From Mycoplasma sp. CAG:611 (GTDB lineage: Bacteria; Bacillota_I; Bacilli_A; RF39; UBA660): a stretch of 30,516 nucleotides of DNA. The position numbers were made by a program, and so were the translations under genes. The notes beneath the pieces were generated by a model, which saw only the letters and a program-made list of their open reading frames with translations, did not search any database and was not told the DNA's origin. The DNA lies in contig HF999778.1 in NCBI GenBank assembly GCA_000434175.1, positions 9,012-39,527 on the forward strand. Direction: 5' to 3'. Below, piece by piece: positions 7,582-15,036 of the stretch. Within the stretch, counting starts at the first letter, position 1; the number at the start of each line of letters is the position of its first letter.

Positions 7582-8793
7582 TTATTTTTTTAGTCCCTTA
7601 TAATCTTCTTTTGTTATCATACTTGCCCTTTTTATTATTTTAGAACCATATTTTTCTTTTAATTTATCTATTGTTTTATCTAACTTTTCATTATCAACAT
7701 TATTATTTTCTAAATCAAATAAAGATACTTGTGATAATTTTTCATCCTTTAAGTTATCAAGTCTTATGCCAATTAATCTTATTCCTTCATCTTCTTTATT
7801 TTTTTTGTATATTTCTTTAGCAATATTATATATATCTTCACTTGTATTTATTGGAGTATTTAATTTTTTTTGATGCGTTTTTCTAACAAAGTTATTATTT
7901 TTTATAATAACTGCTACCGTTGTTGCATACTTATTAATTTTTCTTATACGATAACTTACAAGATCTGAAAGATAAAGTAAATTATTATATATTTCATTAT
8001 CATCATAACAATCACTCATTAAAGTTATCTCATTACTTATTCCTTTATTTATGTATGGTTTTGTTTCTACTTCATCATAGTTTATTCCATTAGCAGAATT
8101 TATCATATCAATTGCTTGATTTTTAAATACTTTTTTTAAAGATACTAAATTATAATTAGCTAAATCATTTATTGTTTTTATACCCATTTGTTTTAATTTT
8201 TCACTTGTTTTTTTACCTATTCCAAAAAGTTCATCAATTGGTAATTTTTTCATTTTAGTATCAACTTCATAATCATATAAGGTATGAATTTTATCTGGTT
8301 TTTCAAAATCACTAGCCATTTTAGCACATAATTTATTATTTGCTATTCCAATATTTACAGTAAAGCCAAATTTTTCTTTTATTTCTTTATTTATTTTTTT
8401 AGCAAAAATAAATTCATCACCATATAGTTTTTTTATTTTTCCATAGTCTATATAACATTCATCAATTGATGCAATTTCAATATCAGGAGTAAGTGAATAC
8501 AAATAATCAAACATTTTTTTAGACATTTCACTATAAAATTTATAATTAGGTGGATATATTTTTAATGAAGGACATTTGTTTTTGGCAGTATAAATAATAT
8601 CTCCTGTTTTAACTCCCATTTTTTTAGCAGGAATACTTTTAGCTAAAATAATACCTGTTCTTTTAGCTTTTTCTCCTGCGATAGCAGAAGGTATAGTTCT
8701 TATGTCTACATTTAAACCATTTTGTAAATAATAAACTGCACTCCAAGATAAAAAAGCATTATTTACATCTATATGCATTATTATTCTTTCCAT
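7582..8793 (-). CDS. dinB: Y-family DNA polymerase (Pol IV type)
   Basis: Error-prone lesion-bypass polymerase. From the chosen start, 403 aa. The fingers/palm carry HIDVNNAF (metal Asp9, steric-gate Phe14), the YR-type loop AIAGEKAKRTGIILAKS and the catalytic SIDECYID (Asp111, Glu112). The thumb has a helix-hairpin-helix (ELFGIGKKTSEKLKQMGI), followed by the little-finger domain. The C-terminal QVSLFDL is a beta-clamp-binding motif (QxxLF), so interaction with DnaN is expected. The ATG at 8793 has SD GGGAGG, which lies inside the 5-codon extension from 8808 and so decides the start. The promoter shows a consensus TATAAT at 8825-8830 with a weak -35. Pol IV versus the UvrX/YqjW subgroup cannot be separated by eye. 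Confidence 0.92.
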   Translation of the reverse strand: MERIIMHIDVNNAFLSWSAVYYLQNGLNVDIRTIPSAIAGEKAKRTGIILAKSIPAKKMGVKTGDIIYTAKNKCPSLKIYPPNYKFYSEMSKKMFDYLYSLTPDIEIASIDECYIDYGKIKKLYGDEFIFAKKINKEIKEKFGFTVNIGIANNKLCAKMASDFEKPDKIHTLYDYEVDTKMKKLPIDELFGIGKKTSEKLKQMGIKTINDLANYNLVSLKKVFKNQAIDMINSANGINYDEVETKPYINKGISNEITLMSDCYDDNEIYNNLLYLSDLVSYRIRKINKYATTVAVIIKNNNFVRKTHQKKLNTPINTSEDIYNIAKEIYKKNKEDEGIRLIGIRLDNLKDEKLSQVSLFDLENNNVDNEKLDKTIDKLKEKYGSKIIKRASMITKEDYKGLKK

Positions 8794-8840
8794 AAAAACC
8801 TCCCACACATTTGTTCTTAACTATATTATATCTTATTAAA

Positions 8841-8868
8841 TAAAAAAAAGAAAGTCTAAAACTTTCTT
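8841..8868 (-). terminator. Terminator of greA
   Basis: On the minus strand AAGAAAGT, 5-nt loop, ACTTTCTT, then a run of T. The greA stop codon is in the first arm. Confidence 0.85.
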
Positions 8869-9340
8869 AACCAATTTCTATTATTTTAATTTCATAACTT
8901 CCATTTGGACTTTCAACACTAACAGTATCTCCTACTTTATGACCTAATAATGCCATTGCTATTGGTGATTCATTAGATATTTTACTTTCAAATGGGTCAG
9001 CTTCTTGACTACCTACTATTTTATATTCATCCGTATCATCTGGATCATCTAAATAAGAAATTTTTACTGTATTTCCTACCCCAACTTTATCTGTTGAAAT
9101 TTCATCTATTATTGTACCATTATCAATAATTGCTTGTAATTTTTTAATTTTATCTTCAAGCTCAGCTTGTTCGTTTCTGGCAGCATCATAATCTGCGTTT
9201 TCACTTAAATCTCCAAGTGCTCTTGCTTCTTTTATAGCAATTATGTTTTCTGGTCTTTTTACATTAATTAAATAATCTAATTCTTTTTTAGCTTCTTCAT
9301 ATCCTTCTTTTGTAAGATATACTTCTTTTTTATCTGTCAT
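8867..9340 (-). CDS. greA: Transcription elongation factor GreA
   Basis: Stimulates cleavage of backtracked transcripts by RNA polymerase. 157 aa, the normal length. The N-terminal coiled coil holds YLTKEGYEEAKKELDYL, the acidic tip motif GDLSENADYDAARNEQ with the two catalytic acids, and AELEDKIKKLQAII. The C-terminal FKBP-like domain contains ISNESPIAMALLGHKVGDTV. Start ATG at 9340 with SD AAGGTGA; an in-frame codon 30 residues earlier (9430) falls inside the promoter and is rejected. In Bacillus, greA follows yrrO and udk; here it follows trhP2 directly, udk is absent, and greA has its own promoter and terminator. Confidence 0.97.
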   Translation of the reverse strand: MTDKKEVYLTKEGYEEAKKELDYLINVKRPENIIAIKEARALGDLSENADYDAARNEQAELEDKIKKLQAIIDNGTIIDEISTDKVGVGNTVKISYLDDPDDTDEYKIVGSQEADPFESKISNESPIAMALLGHKVGDTVSVESPNGSYEIKIIEIG

Positions 9341-9401
9341 AAATTTCACCTTAAAATCCTTTCGTAAATTAATATTAGTTACTTGAACTTTATACTTTAA
9401 A

Positions 9402-9430
9402 AGGATACACTTTTTTTGCCTTTTTGTCAA
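9402..9430 (-). promoter_or_regulatory. SigA promoter of greA
   Basis: Perfect TTGACA (9425-9430), 17-nt spacer, TATCCT (9402-9407). It begins 10 nt after the end of trhP2 and leaves a 5' UTR of about 55 nt. Confidence 0.8.
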
Positions 9431-9440
9431 GTGTATTAAC

Positions 9441-10625
9441 CTAATTTATCCATATTCTCATCATTGAATCTTTACAAACACTTCTTGGAACTTTTATTTT
9501 TAATATTTCCTTAGGATGTCTTGCAATTTCAATACTTTCATTATTTTCATTTAAAATATCAGTAATTACAAAGTCAAAATCACATTTTTCAGGTCCGAAA
9601 ATATTAACTTTATCTCCTTTTTTAAAATAATTTCTTTGTTCTATCGTAGCATATGATGTTTTTTCATCATAATCTAAGATTAATCCTAAAAAATCTTGAT
9701 TAGATACTTCCATTCTATCTAAATAATATTGGTCTTTATAAGTTGCTTCATTCATAAAATATTGACTAGTTGACTCTCTATTAGCTACCCTAGATAAAAG
9801 TTTTAAATTTCTTTCTAAATTAGATTTCGTCCAGTTATTATTATAATATGCATCAATTAAATTTCGATAACAATTAATTACTGTTGCTATATAATAAGTA
9901 CCTCTCATTCTACCTTCAACTTTTAAATGCTTTACTCCAATTTCTATTAAATCTTTTATATGATCTGCAAGATTTAAATCTTTTGTCGCTATAGAAAAAT
10001 TTTTCTTTCTTTTTTTATCTAAATCAAAACAAAAACGACATACTTGCGCACAACCACCACGATTAGAATCTCTATTTGTAACATAGTTTGATAAAACACA
10101 TCTACCACTGTAGCAAGTACACATTGCACCATGTAAAAACACCTCTAAATCAGCATGGGTTTCATCATATATTTCTTTTATTTCTTTTTTAGTAACTTCC
10201 CTTGCAAGAACAATAGAATCAACACCTTCTTCAAGAAAATGTTTTACACTTAAAGTATTAGAAGTTGACATTTGAGTAGACATAACAATTTTTAACTTTG
10301 GAGTTTCTTTTTTTATAATAGGTATTAAAAATGCATCACATATAATAACAGCGTCAACACATGAATCTTCTAGTTCCTTTAGATATGTTTTTACGCCTTC
10401 TAAATCTTCATCATGAAATAAAATATTTACTGTTACATAAACTTTTTTACCTAATTTATGAGCAAAAATACAAGAAGATTTTATATCTTCAATTGTAAAA
10501 TTACTTGCATTAGCTCTTAAACTATATTTTTTTCCACCAATGTAAACTATATCTGCTCCATATAATAATGCTATTTTCAATTTTTCTATATCACCTGCTG
10601 GTGCCATTAATTCTATTTTTTCCAA
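9441..10625 (-). CDS. trhP2: tRNA U34 hydroxylation protein TrhP2 (U32 peptidase family)
   Basis: U32-family protein. In B. subtilis the pair YrrN/YrrO (TrhP1/TrhP2) makes 5-hydroxyuridine at tRNA position 34 from prephenate. 394 aa from the chosen start. Seen: TIM-barrel opening ELMAPAGDIEKLKIAL, VNILFHDEDLE, the family signature EVFLHGAMC with CYSGRC, then GGCAQVCRFCF, together giving the Cys set expected to hold an iron-sulfur cluster, and KVEGRMRGTYYIATV. A C-terminal beta domain (KKGDKVNIFGP) follows. Start is the TTG at 10625 with SD AGGTGA; the GTG at 10634 lies inside that site. It follows trhP1 by 5 nt. With trmR two genes upstream, the operon holds the mo5U34 pathway. Confidence 0.9.
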   Translation of the reverse strand: MEKIELMAPAGDIEKLKIALLYGADIVYIGGKKYSLRANASNFTIEDIKSSCIFAHKLGKKVYVTVNILFHDEDLEGVKTYLKELEDSCVDAVIICDAFLIPIIKKETPKLKIVMSTQMSTSNTLSVKHFLEEGVDSIVLAREVTKKEIKEIYDETHADLEVFLHGAMCTCYSGRCVLSNYVTNRDSNRGGCAQVCRFCFDLDKKRKKNFSIATKDLNLADHIKDLIEIGVKHLKVEGRMRGTYYIATVINCYRNLIDAYYNNNWTKSNLERNLKLLSRVANRESTSQYFMNEATYKDQYYLDRMEVSNQDFLGLILDYDEKTSYATIEQRNYFKKGDKVNIFGPEKCDFDFVITDILNENNESIEIARHPKEILKIKVPRSVCKDSMMRIWIN

Positions 10626-10630
10626 AAATA

Positions 10631-11494
10631 TCACCTATCTTTAACTTTATATATTGTTTTTGTATTTAAAAATCCTAAATCTACATTAGGTACAAGTTTT
10701 TTTACATCATTAAAAGTATATTTGTTTTTAATAATGTTTTCTTTAGACATTTTAATTATATTTAAAAATGCATTTTTATCAATTAATTCTTCATTTAAAA
10801 TAATACCTTTTACTCCAATAGATTTAAAATAATTTAAATAATCAATATAACATAAAACATAATCACTTAAAAAACATGTTCCATATTTTTCTTCAATAAT
10901 ATTAAATGTTCTTTTATTTTCAATTAATTTATGTTGTTTTTTGAAATTGATTTTTTTTAAAAATTTAAAATAATTACTAACTAATTTCCTTTTAGAATAA
11001 CTCATCATTTGGTAACCAAAAGTGTTTATAAACATATTCATTTTAGTATTTTTAACAATTTTTTCTATTTCTTCTTTTGTTATTTCATTGGATATAACAC
11101 CATATTTTATACCTTTAGTATAATAATAGTTACATGTTTTATAATTATTAACAAAATAATTTTGATTCCATACTAAAGGAGTATTTAAATTATACTTTTC
11201 TTTAATATAATATACTGCTAGATCATAAAAGAATATTCCCTCTAAATTAAGTTTATCAACATTTATTAAAAACTTAGTTAATCTTTCTAAATCTTTATTG
11301 AACATGTTTTTATCAATTAAAATATATATTTTAATATTTTTATATTTAGTTTTTATTTTCTTTAAATCTTTTATCTTTAACTTAGTTAAACTATTTATAG
11401 AAAAATCTTTTATACCAAAAAGGAAAGCGTTAGCTCCCATTTTTATATAATCATCTAGTTTTTCATAAGAATTTACTTTTGCTATTAAATCCAT
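10631..11494 (-). CDS. trhP1: tRNA U34 hydroxylation partner TrhP1 (U32 family, YrrN-like)
   Basis: 287 aa, shorter U32-family member placed between trmR and trhP2, as yrrN is in Bacillus. It keeps barrel features (LIAKVNSYEKLDDYIKMGAN, ISNEITKEEIEKIV, EKYGTCFLSDYVLCYIDYL, SIGVKGIILNEELI) but lacks the full Cys cluster seen in its partner. This fits a heteromeric enzyme in which only TrhP2 binds the cluster. The sequence is far less conserved and more Lys/Asn-rich than TrhP2. Start ATG at 11494 has SD AGAGG and lies just after the trmR stop; a longer frame from 11533 would overlap trmR by 29 nt and is not favoured. The stop overlaps the start region of trhP2. Confidence 0.82.
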   Translation of the reverse strand: MDLIAKVNSYEKLDDYIKMGANAFLFGIKDFSINSLTKLKIKDLKKIKTKYKNIKIYILIDKNMFNKDLERLTKFLINVDKLNLEGIFFYDLAVYYIKEKYNLNTPLVWNQNYFVNNYKTCNYYYTKGIKYGVISNEITKEEIEKIVKNTKMNMFINTFGYQMMSYSKRKLVSNYFKFLKKINFKKQHKLIENKRTFNIIEEKYGTCFLSDYVLCYIDYLNYFKSIGVKGIILNEELIDKNAFLNIIKMSKENIIKNKYTFNDVKKLVPNVDLGFLNTKTIYKVKDR

Positions 11495-11504
11495 AATATA
11501 CCTC

Positions 11505-12101
11505 TTATTTTTTAGTTGTAACAGATATTCCATCCCCTATTTCATAAAATACTGTTTTATAATCATCATTTTGATTAAGAAACGAAATATAATTTTTAAT
11601 TTTACGAACTAATCCTCTTATGTTTCTGTTTTTAATTTCATTTGTTTCTTTACTAACAAAGCCATGAAAACTTAAATTATCAGTAACAACAGCTCCTTTA
11701 TCACTTAAATTTCTAGCAAAGTGCTCAAATATATCTTGATTTTTGCTTTTAGCAGCATCGATAAAAATAAGATCATACTTATCTTTAAGTTTAACTTCTA
11801 AAGCATCATTATATAATAATGTTATTCTATCTTCTAAATTAAATTTTTTAACATTTTTTATTGCTTCGAAATAACGTTTATTATCTTTTTCTATAGATGT
11901 TATTTTAATATTTTCATCTACAAGTGCCATCATTATAGCTGAATATCCTATTGCAGTACCTATTTCTAAAATATTTTTTACTTTTCTTTGTCTTATTAAT
12001 GATGTTAAAAAATCAATCCCATCATCCATCATAATAGGAACATTATTTTCTTTAGCATAACTTTTTATTTCACTTATTTTTTCTTCTACCATTCCAACCA
12101 T
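11505..12101 (-). CDS. trmR: tRNA 5-hydroxyuridine methyltransferase TrmR
   Basis: Class I SAM-dependent O-methyltransferase, YrrM type. It converts 5-hydroxyuridine at tRNA wobble position 34 to 5-methoxyuridine. 198 aa. SAM motif I is ILEIGTAIGYSAI; the acidic motif II ITSIEKD, the metal/catalytic DLIFIDAAKS and VVTDNLSFHG match the cation-dependent O-MTase group (COMT-like). A C-terminal YEIGDGISVTTKK closes the fold. It lies directly before trhP1-trhP2, the enzymes that make its substrate. The ATG at 12101 overlaps the mltG end by 16 nt; an alternative ATG at 12092 is possible, and the ribosome site (GAAGGG) does not clearly decide. Confidence 0.92.
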   Translation of the reverse strand: MVGMVEEKISEIKSYAKENNVPIMMDDGIDFLTSLIRQRKVKNILEIGTAIGYSAIMMALVDENIKITSIEKDNKRYFEAIKNVKKFNLEDRITLLYNDALEVKLKDKYDLIFIDAAKSKNQDIFEHFARNLSDKGAVVTDNLSFHGFVSKETNEIKNRNIRGLVRKIKNYISFLNQNDDYKTVFYEIGDGISVTTKK

Positions 12102-13177
12102 AACCCTTCATTTTGTAGTTTTTTTATTATTTTTTCATGTTCGTTTAATGTTTTTGTAAAATATAATTTATTGTTTTTATCAGATACGAAGAAATAATAA
12201 CTAGTTTCAATAGGATTAAAAGTTGCATCAAGTGCTTTTTCTCCCGGCATCCTAATAGGACCAATAGGCATTTTAACTGGATTATTTCCTCTTGTATTAT
12301 AAGGATTCTCAGCATTAATATCTTTTTGAAGTAATTCATCTGTCATATCTTTCTTTACCCCATAATATGATGTAACGCAACTTTCTAAAGGTATTCCTGT
12401 TTTTAATCTATTGTAAAATACACTGGCAATATTCTTAAAATCTTCTTCATTATATCCTTCACTTTGAACAACTGATGCTAAAGTCATTAATTCATGAATA
12501 GAATATTTACTTTTTTCTATTTGTTTTTTATATTTATTTAACTTTTTTTCCATTTGATCTAACATTTTGTTAAATATTTCTTCTACAGATACATCTTTAT
12601 TATTAAATCTATATGTATCTGGAAATAAATACCCTTCAAGTGAATAATATATTTTACTATTTTTTATATCATTTGTTAAAAACCAATATTTTTCTATAAT
12701 AGAATTTAAATACTTTTCATCTTTTAATGTTTTATAAACATCTTCTTCACTATTAGAAGTGTTTTCTTTTATTAATTTTGCTATGTTTCTTATATTAATA
12801 CCTTCTTTAAAAGTAATAGATATTTCATTTTCATTAAATCCGCCTTTTTTTAAGGTATCGATTATTTTATCTAAATTCATTGAAGGACTAAAATAATATT
12901 TAGCAGCATAAACATTAGAAACATTTTTTAGCTTTACATATAATTTAAAAAATGCTTCATTTTTTATTAATCCTTCTTTTTTTAATAAAGTTGCAATATC
13001 ACTTATTGTTGAACCACTTTCTATAACTACACTTACTTCTTTTTTATCATTAGAAACTGGAGATTTAAAATAACAGAAAGTTCCTAATAAAGTTGCAATA
13101 CCAATTAGTAATATTGCAACTATCACAAGCATAATCTTAAATTTTTTCTTTAATTTACGACCATGTTTTTCCATCAA
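12086..13177 (-). CDS. mltG: Endolytic murein transglycosylase MltG
   Basis: Membrane-bound lytic transglycosylase that cuts nascent peptidoglycan strands. 363 aa. Basic N-terminus, one membrane segment (about residues 14-36), a LysM-like subdomain (VVIESGSTISDIATLLKKEG), then the YceG catalytic domain: SLEGYLFPDTYRF, LMTLASVVQSEGYNEED, IASVFYNRLKTGIPLES, NPYNTRGN and PVKMPIGPIRMPGEKAL. The usual VEKE at the catalytic helix is VQSE: the first Glu is Gln but the more conserved second Glu remains. The usual Asp after LES is Cys. Start is a TTG at 13177 or ATG at 13174, both served by SD GAGGAT. The gene follows DUF1292 without a gap and overlaps trmR, so it is inside one operon. Confidence 0.95.
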   Translation of the reverse strand: MMEKHGRKLKKKFKIMLVIVAILLIGIATLLGTFCYFKSPVSNDKKEVSVVIESGSTISDIATLLKKEGLIKNEAFFKLYVKLKNVSNVYAAKYYFSPSMNLDKIIDTLKKGGFNENEISITFKEGINIRNIAKLIKENTSNSEEDVYKTLKDEKYLNSIIEKYWFLTNDIKNSKIYYSLEGYLFPDTYRFNNKDVSVEEIFNKMLDQMEKKLNKYKKQIEKSKYSIHELMTLASVVQSEGYNEEDFKNIASVFYNRLKTGIPLESCVTSYYGVKKDMTDELLQKDINAENPYNTRGNNPVKMPIGPIRMPGEKALDATFNPIETSYYFFVSDKNNKLYFTKTLNEHEKIIKKLQNEGLWLEW

Positions 13178-13474
13178 TTATTTATCCTCTTCATTTTTAG
13201 ATTGTTCTTGAATAACATTTAAAGCCATTTCAATAACTTTCCATTCTTTTTCTGTTGTAATTGGTTCTAATTTCATTAAATCTCCTTCTTGTGTAACAAC
13301 TGAACCATAAGCACGTACATTTCCTTTTTCATCAACAGAATTATCAGTATATGCTAAATAATGCTTTCCTGTTTCTGTAGAGTCAAACTCTAATAACTTA
13401 TAAAATGTTGTTTTTTCTCCTTTTTCATTAAATCCGATAAACATATCATCTTTTATTTCTTCAATATTTTCCAT
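13178..13474 (-). CDS. DUF1292 protein (YrzB-like)
   Basis: 98 aa soluble acidic protein. It begins with the family pattern DDMFIGFNEKGEKTTFYKLLEFDS, followed by GKHYLAYTD, VRAYGSVVTQEGDLMKLEPI and a C-terminal helix EKEWKVIEMALNVIQEQ. This matches DUF1292/YrzB, which sits between ruvX (yrrK) and mltG (yrrL) in Bacillota. Function is not known. SD AAAGG is well placed before the ATG at 13474. It is 2 nt after the ruvX stop and directly before mltG, so it is in the same transcript. Confidence 0.93.
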   Translation of the reverse strand: MENIEEIKDDMFIGFNEKGEKTTFYKLLEFDSTETGKHYLAYTDNSVDEKGNVRAYGSVVTQEGDLMKLEPITTEKEWKVIEMALNVIQEQSKNEEDK

Positions 13475-13476
13475 AA

Positions 13477-13890
13477 CTACCTTTCCTTTCTATCTAAATA
13501 TGATTGAAGTATAATAACAGCACTAACGCCATCAATTACTTTTTTTCTTTTTTTTCTTGATAAATCAAAATCAATAAGCATATTTTCTGCTATTTTAGTT
13601 GTTAATCTTTCATCTTCAAGAATTATTTCTTTATCTAACTTTTCTTCTAATTTCTTTTTAAACTCTATTGTTTCAGCACTTCTCCATCCTAAAGAATTAT
13701 CCATATTTTTAGGAAGTCCTAAAACTAATTTTTCAACATGTTCTTTTTCTACAATATCTTTTATTTCTTCGATAAGTTTATTTTTATCTGTATAAGAAAT
13801 ATTTTTATAAAAAGATGCGATTAAACCAGTTTTATCAGATAAAGAAAGTCCTAAAGATTTTGTTCCTAAATCTAATCCTAAATATCTCAT
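13477..13890 (-). CDS. ruvX: YqgF/RuvX-type RNase H-fold nuclease
   Basis: 137 aa, full family length. RNase H-like resolvase fold: MRYLGLDLGTKSLGLSLSD (first catalytic Asp7), VEKLVLGLPKNMD, VILEDERLTT-type motif (ILEDERLTTKIAE, catalytic Glu/Asp) and VIDGVSAVIILQSYLD (last catalytic Asp). Known as pre-16S rRNA 5'-end nuclease YqgF and as putative Holliday junction resolvase RuvX; the sequence does not separate the two roles. The ATG overlaps the ireB stop by 4 nt with SD AAGGAT. It is the second gene of the ireB operon. Confidence 0.96.
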   Translation of the reverse strand: MRYLGLDLGTKSLGLSLSDKTGLIASFYKNISYTDKNKLIEEIKDIVEKEHVEKLVLGLPKNMDNSLGWRSAETIEFKKKLEEKLDKEIILEDERLTTKIAENMLIDFDLSRKKRKKVIDGVSAVIILQSYLDRKER

Positions 13891-14135
13891 CTTATATCCT
13901 TAAGATAATTTTTAAGTAAAGCTTCAAGTATTTTTTCGCGTTCTATTTTTTGAATTAATTTTCTTGCATCTTTATAACTAGAAATATATGAAGAATCACC
14001 AGTTGATAAATACCCTACGATTTGATTTATACCATTATAACCTTTTTCTTCAAGATACTTATTAACTTTCATAAGTGTTTCTGTAATCATATAATTTTCC
14101 AAATCATCGCATTTAAAAATCATCGTTTCATCCAT
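13887..14135 (-). CDS. ireB: IreB family regulatory phosphoprotein
   Basis: 82 aa (DUF965/YrzL). In Enterococcus, IreB is phosphorylated by the PASTA kinase IreK and affects cephalosporin resistance. Seen: N-terminal MDETMIF with a Thr at position 4 in the region of the known phospho-threonines, VNKYLEEKGYNGINQIVGYLSTGDSSYISSYKDARKLI, and IEREKILEALLKNYL. This is nearly the whole family signature. First gene of a seven-gene operon (ireB-ruvX-DUF1292-mltG-trmR-trhP1-trhP2) with its own promoter; SD GGAAG. alaS, which usually precedes it, is absent. Confidence 0.95.
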   Translation of the reverse strand: MDETMIFKCDDLENYMITETLMKVNKYLEEKGYNGINQIVGYLSTGDSSYISSYKDARKLIQKIEREKILEALLKNYLKDIR

Positions 14136-14175
14136 AAAAATATCTTCCTTTCTATATAGAAATATTTATGAATAT

Positions 14176-14204
14176 ATTTTAACATTTTTTTACAAATTAA
14201 GCAA
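14176..14204 (-). promoter_or_regulatory. Promoter of the ireB-trhP2 operon
   Basis: TTGCTT (14199-14204), 17-nt spacer, TAAAAT (14176-14181). Predicted start about 35 nt before the ireB ATG. No other promoter of equal quality is seen within the operon. Confidence 0.65.
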
Positions 14205-14244
14205 GTGATACAAAATATTTATAAATGGTAATTTTAACTATTTT

Positions 14245-14834
14245 CTAAACTAATAAACTTTGTTTTTCATTAATTATTTTATAGGTTGTTTTATATATAT
14301 TCTTATTAGTACAATATTTCATTACTAAATAGTTTCCCTCTTTTGCTACGAGTACCCCAATTGTAGGGTTAAAACTTTCTTTCTTCATATTTTCATCAAC
14401 GTAATTTATATAATATTCTAATTGTCCTATATCTTCTACTCTCTTTTAGATAGATTCTTTTTTATACACATATTAATATAATAGTTTATTTTATTAATAT
14501 CTTTTTATAGATAAAGTAGTCTTATATTAGTCCATGTCAATTGGTGCGCCAGTGGCGCACCTTTTTTAAAATACATATAAAATTGCCTAAATCTTTTTAA
14601 ATTACTAACATCATAACCTTTCCCAAAAAGTCTAACTAACTCAGCACTCCATTCTTTAATTAATCCATTTCCATACTTTGCTCTTTCTTCTCCTCCTTGT
14701 GCTTCGATAAGTAACTTTCCTATTTCAAAATAATTATTTACTAAATCTTTATTTTTAAAATAATCATGATATCCCTTGTTAACTTCTGTTTTTTCAACTA
14801 ATTCTATTAATTCTTTTTTATAATCTTTGTCCAT
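14245..14834 (-). pseudogene. Broken DUF1016 (YhcG-type PDDEXK nuclease) gene
   Basis: N-terminal piece (14505-14834, SD GGAGG, ATG at 14834) reads KDYKKELIELVEKTEVNKGY, then KYGNGLIKEWSAELVRLFGKG and APLAHQLTWTNIRLLYL, the DUF1016 N-terminal domain. It stops after 109 aa. Shifting frame near 14510 continues the family sequence KDINKINYYINMCIKKNLSKRE to about 14450, ending in a stop. The next readable family segment (14245 to about 14443) is the C-terminus of the nuclease domain: VEDIGQLEYYINYVDENMKK, then NPTIGVLVAKEGNYLVMKY. So there is one frameshift plus an internal deletion that removed most of the nuclease core. Intact proteins are about 330-370 aa. The family is often carried by mobile or defence islands; the core genes either side suggest an old insertion that has decayed. 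Confidence 0.85.
14543..14561. repeat. GC-rich perfect inverted repeat inside the DUF1016 remnant
   Basis: GGTGCGCC (14543-14550), AGT, GGCGCACC (14554-14561), followed on the plus strand by TTTTTT (14562-14567). On the minus strand it encodes GAPLAHQ. It is by far the most GC-rich stretch here and has the form of an intrinsic terminator antisense to the gene. Confidence 0.75.
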
Positions 14835-14914
14835 ATAAGTCCTCCAGTTAGATAGGTTAACATATATAAAAATGCTTTGCAAATGCCACGAATCTCATTT
14901 TTCAAGCATTAAAA

Positions 14915-14939
14915 AAGATGAAATTTTAAAATTCATCTT
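14915..14939 (-). terminator. Second terminator downstream of the BIG2 gene
   Basis: AAGATGAA / TTCATCTT with an A/T loop. On the minus strand it is followed by TTTTTT-like tail. The 14883-15014 interval otherwise holds no gene I can see. Confidence 0.55.
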
Positions 14940-15014
14940 AAGACTTAATTTTCACTTTTCAAATATTTTTTATACCAATTTTTAAAAAAATATTTAAAAT
15001 TTTAGAAATTTAAA

Positions 15015-15036
15015 AAAGTATGCATATACATACTTT
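15015..15036 (-). terminator. Terminator of the BIG2 membrane protein gene
   Basis: AAAGTATG / CATACTTT with a 6-nt loop, then TTTTTT on the minus strand. The stop codon of the gene is inside the stem. Confidence 0.8.

Noticed and set aside
9341..9430. 30-residue N-terminal extension of GreA
   Set aside because: It overlaps the TTGACA-17-TATCCT promoter, and GreA normally begins at the downstream ATG with SD AAGGTGA.
12086..13177. MltG as catalytically dead
   Set aside because: The first Glu of the VEKE motif is Gln, but the second, which I believe is the most conserved, is kept, and the rest of the domain is normal.
14505..14882. The 125-aa N-terminal DUF1016 frame as an intact small gene
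   Set aside because: The family sequence continues in another frame just after the stop and the C-terminal end is found downstream, so it is part of a pseudogene.
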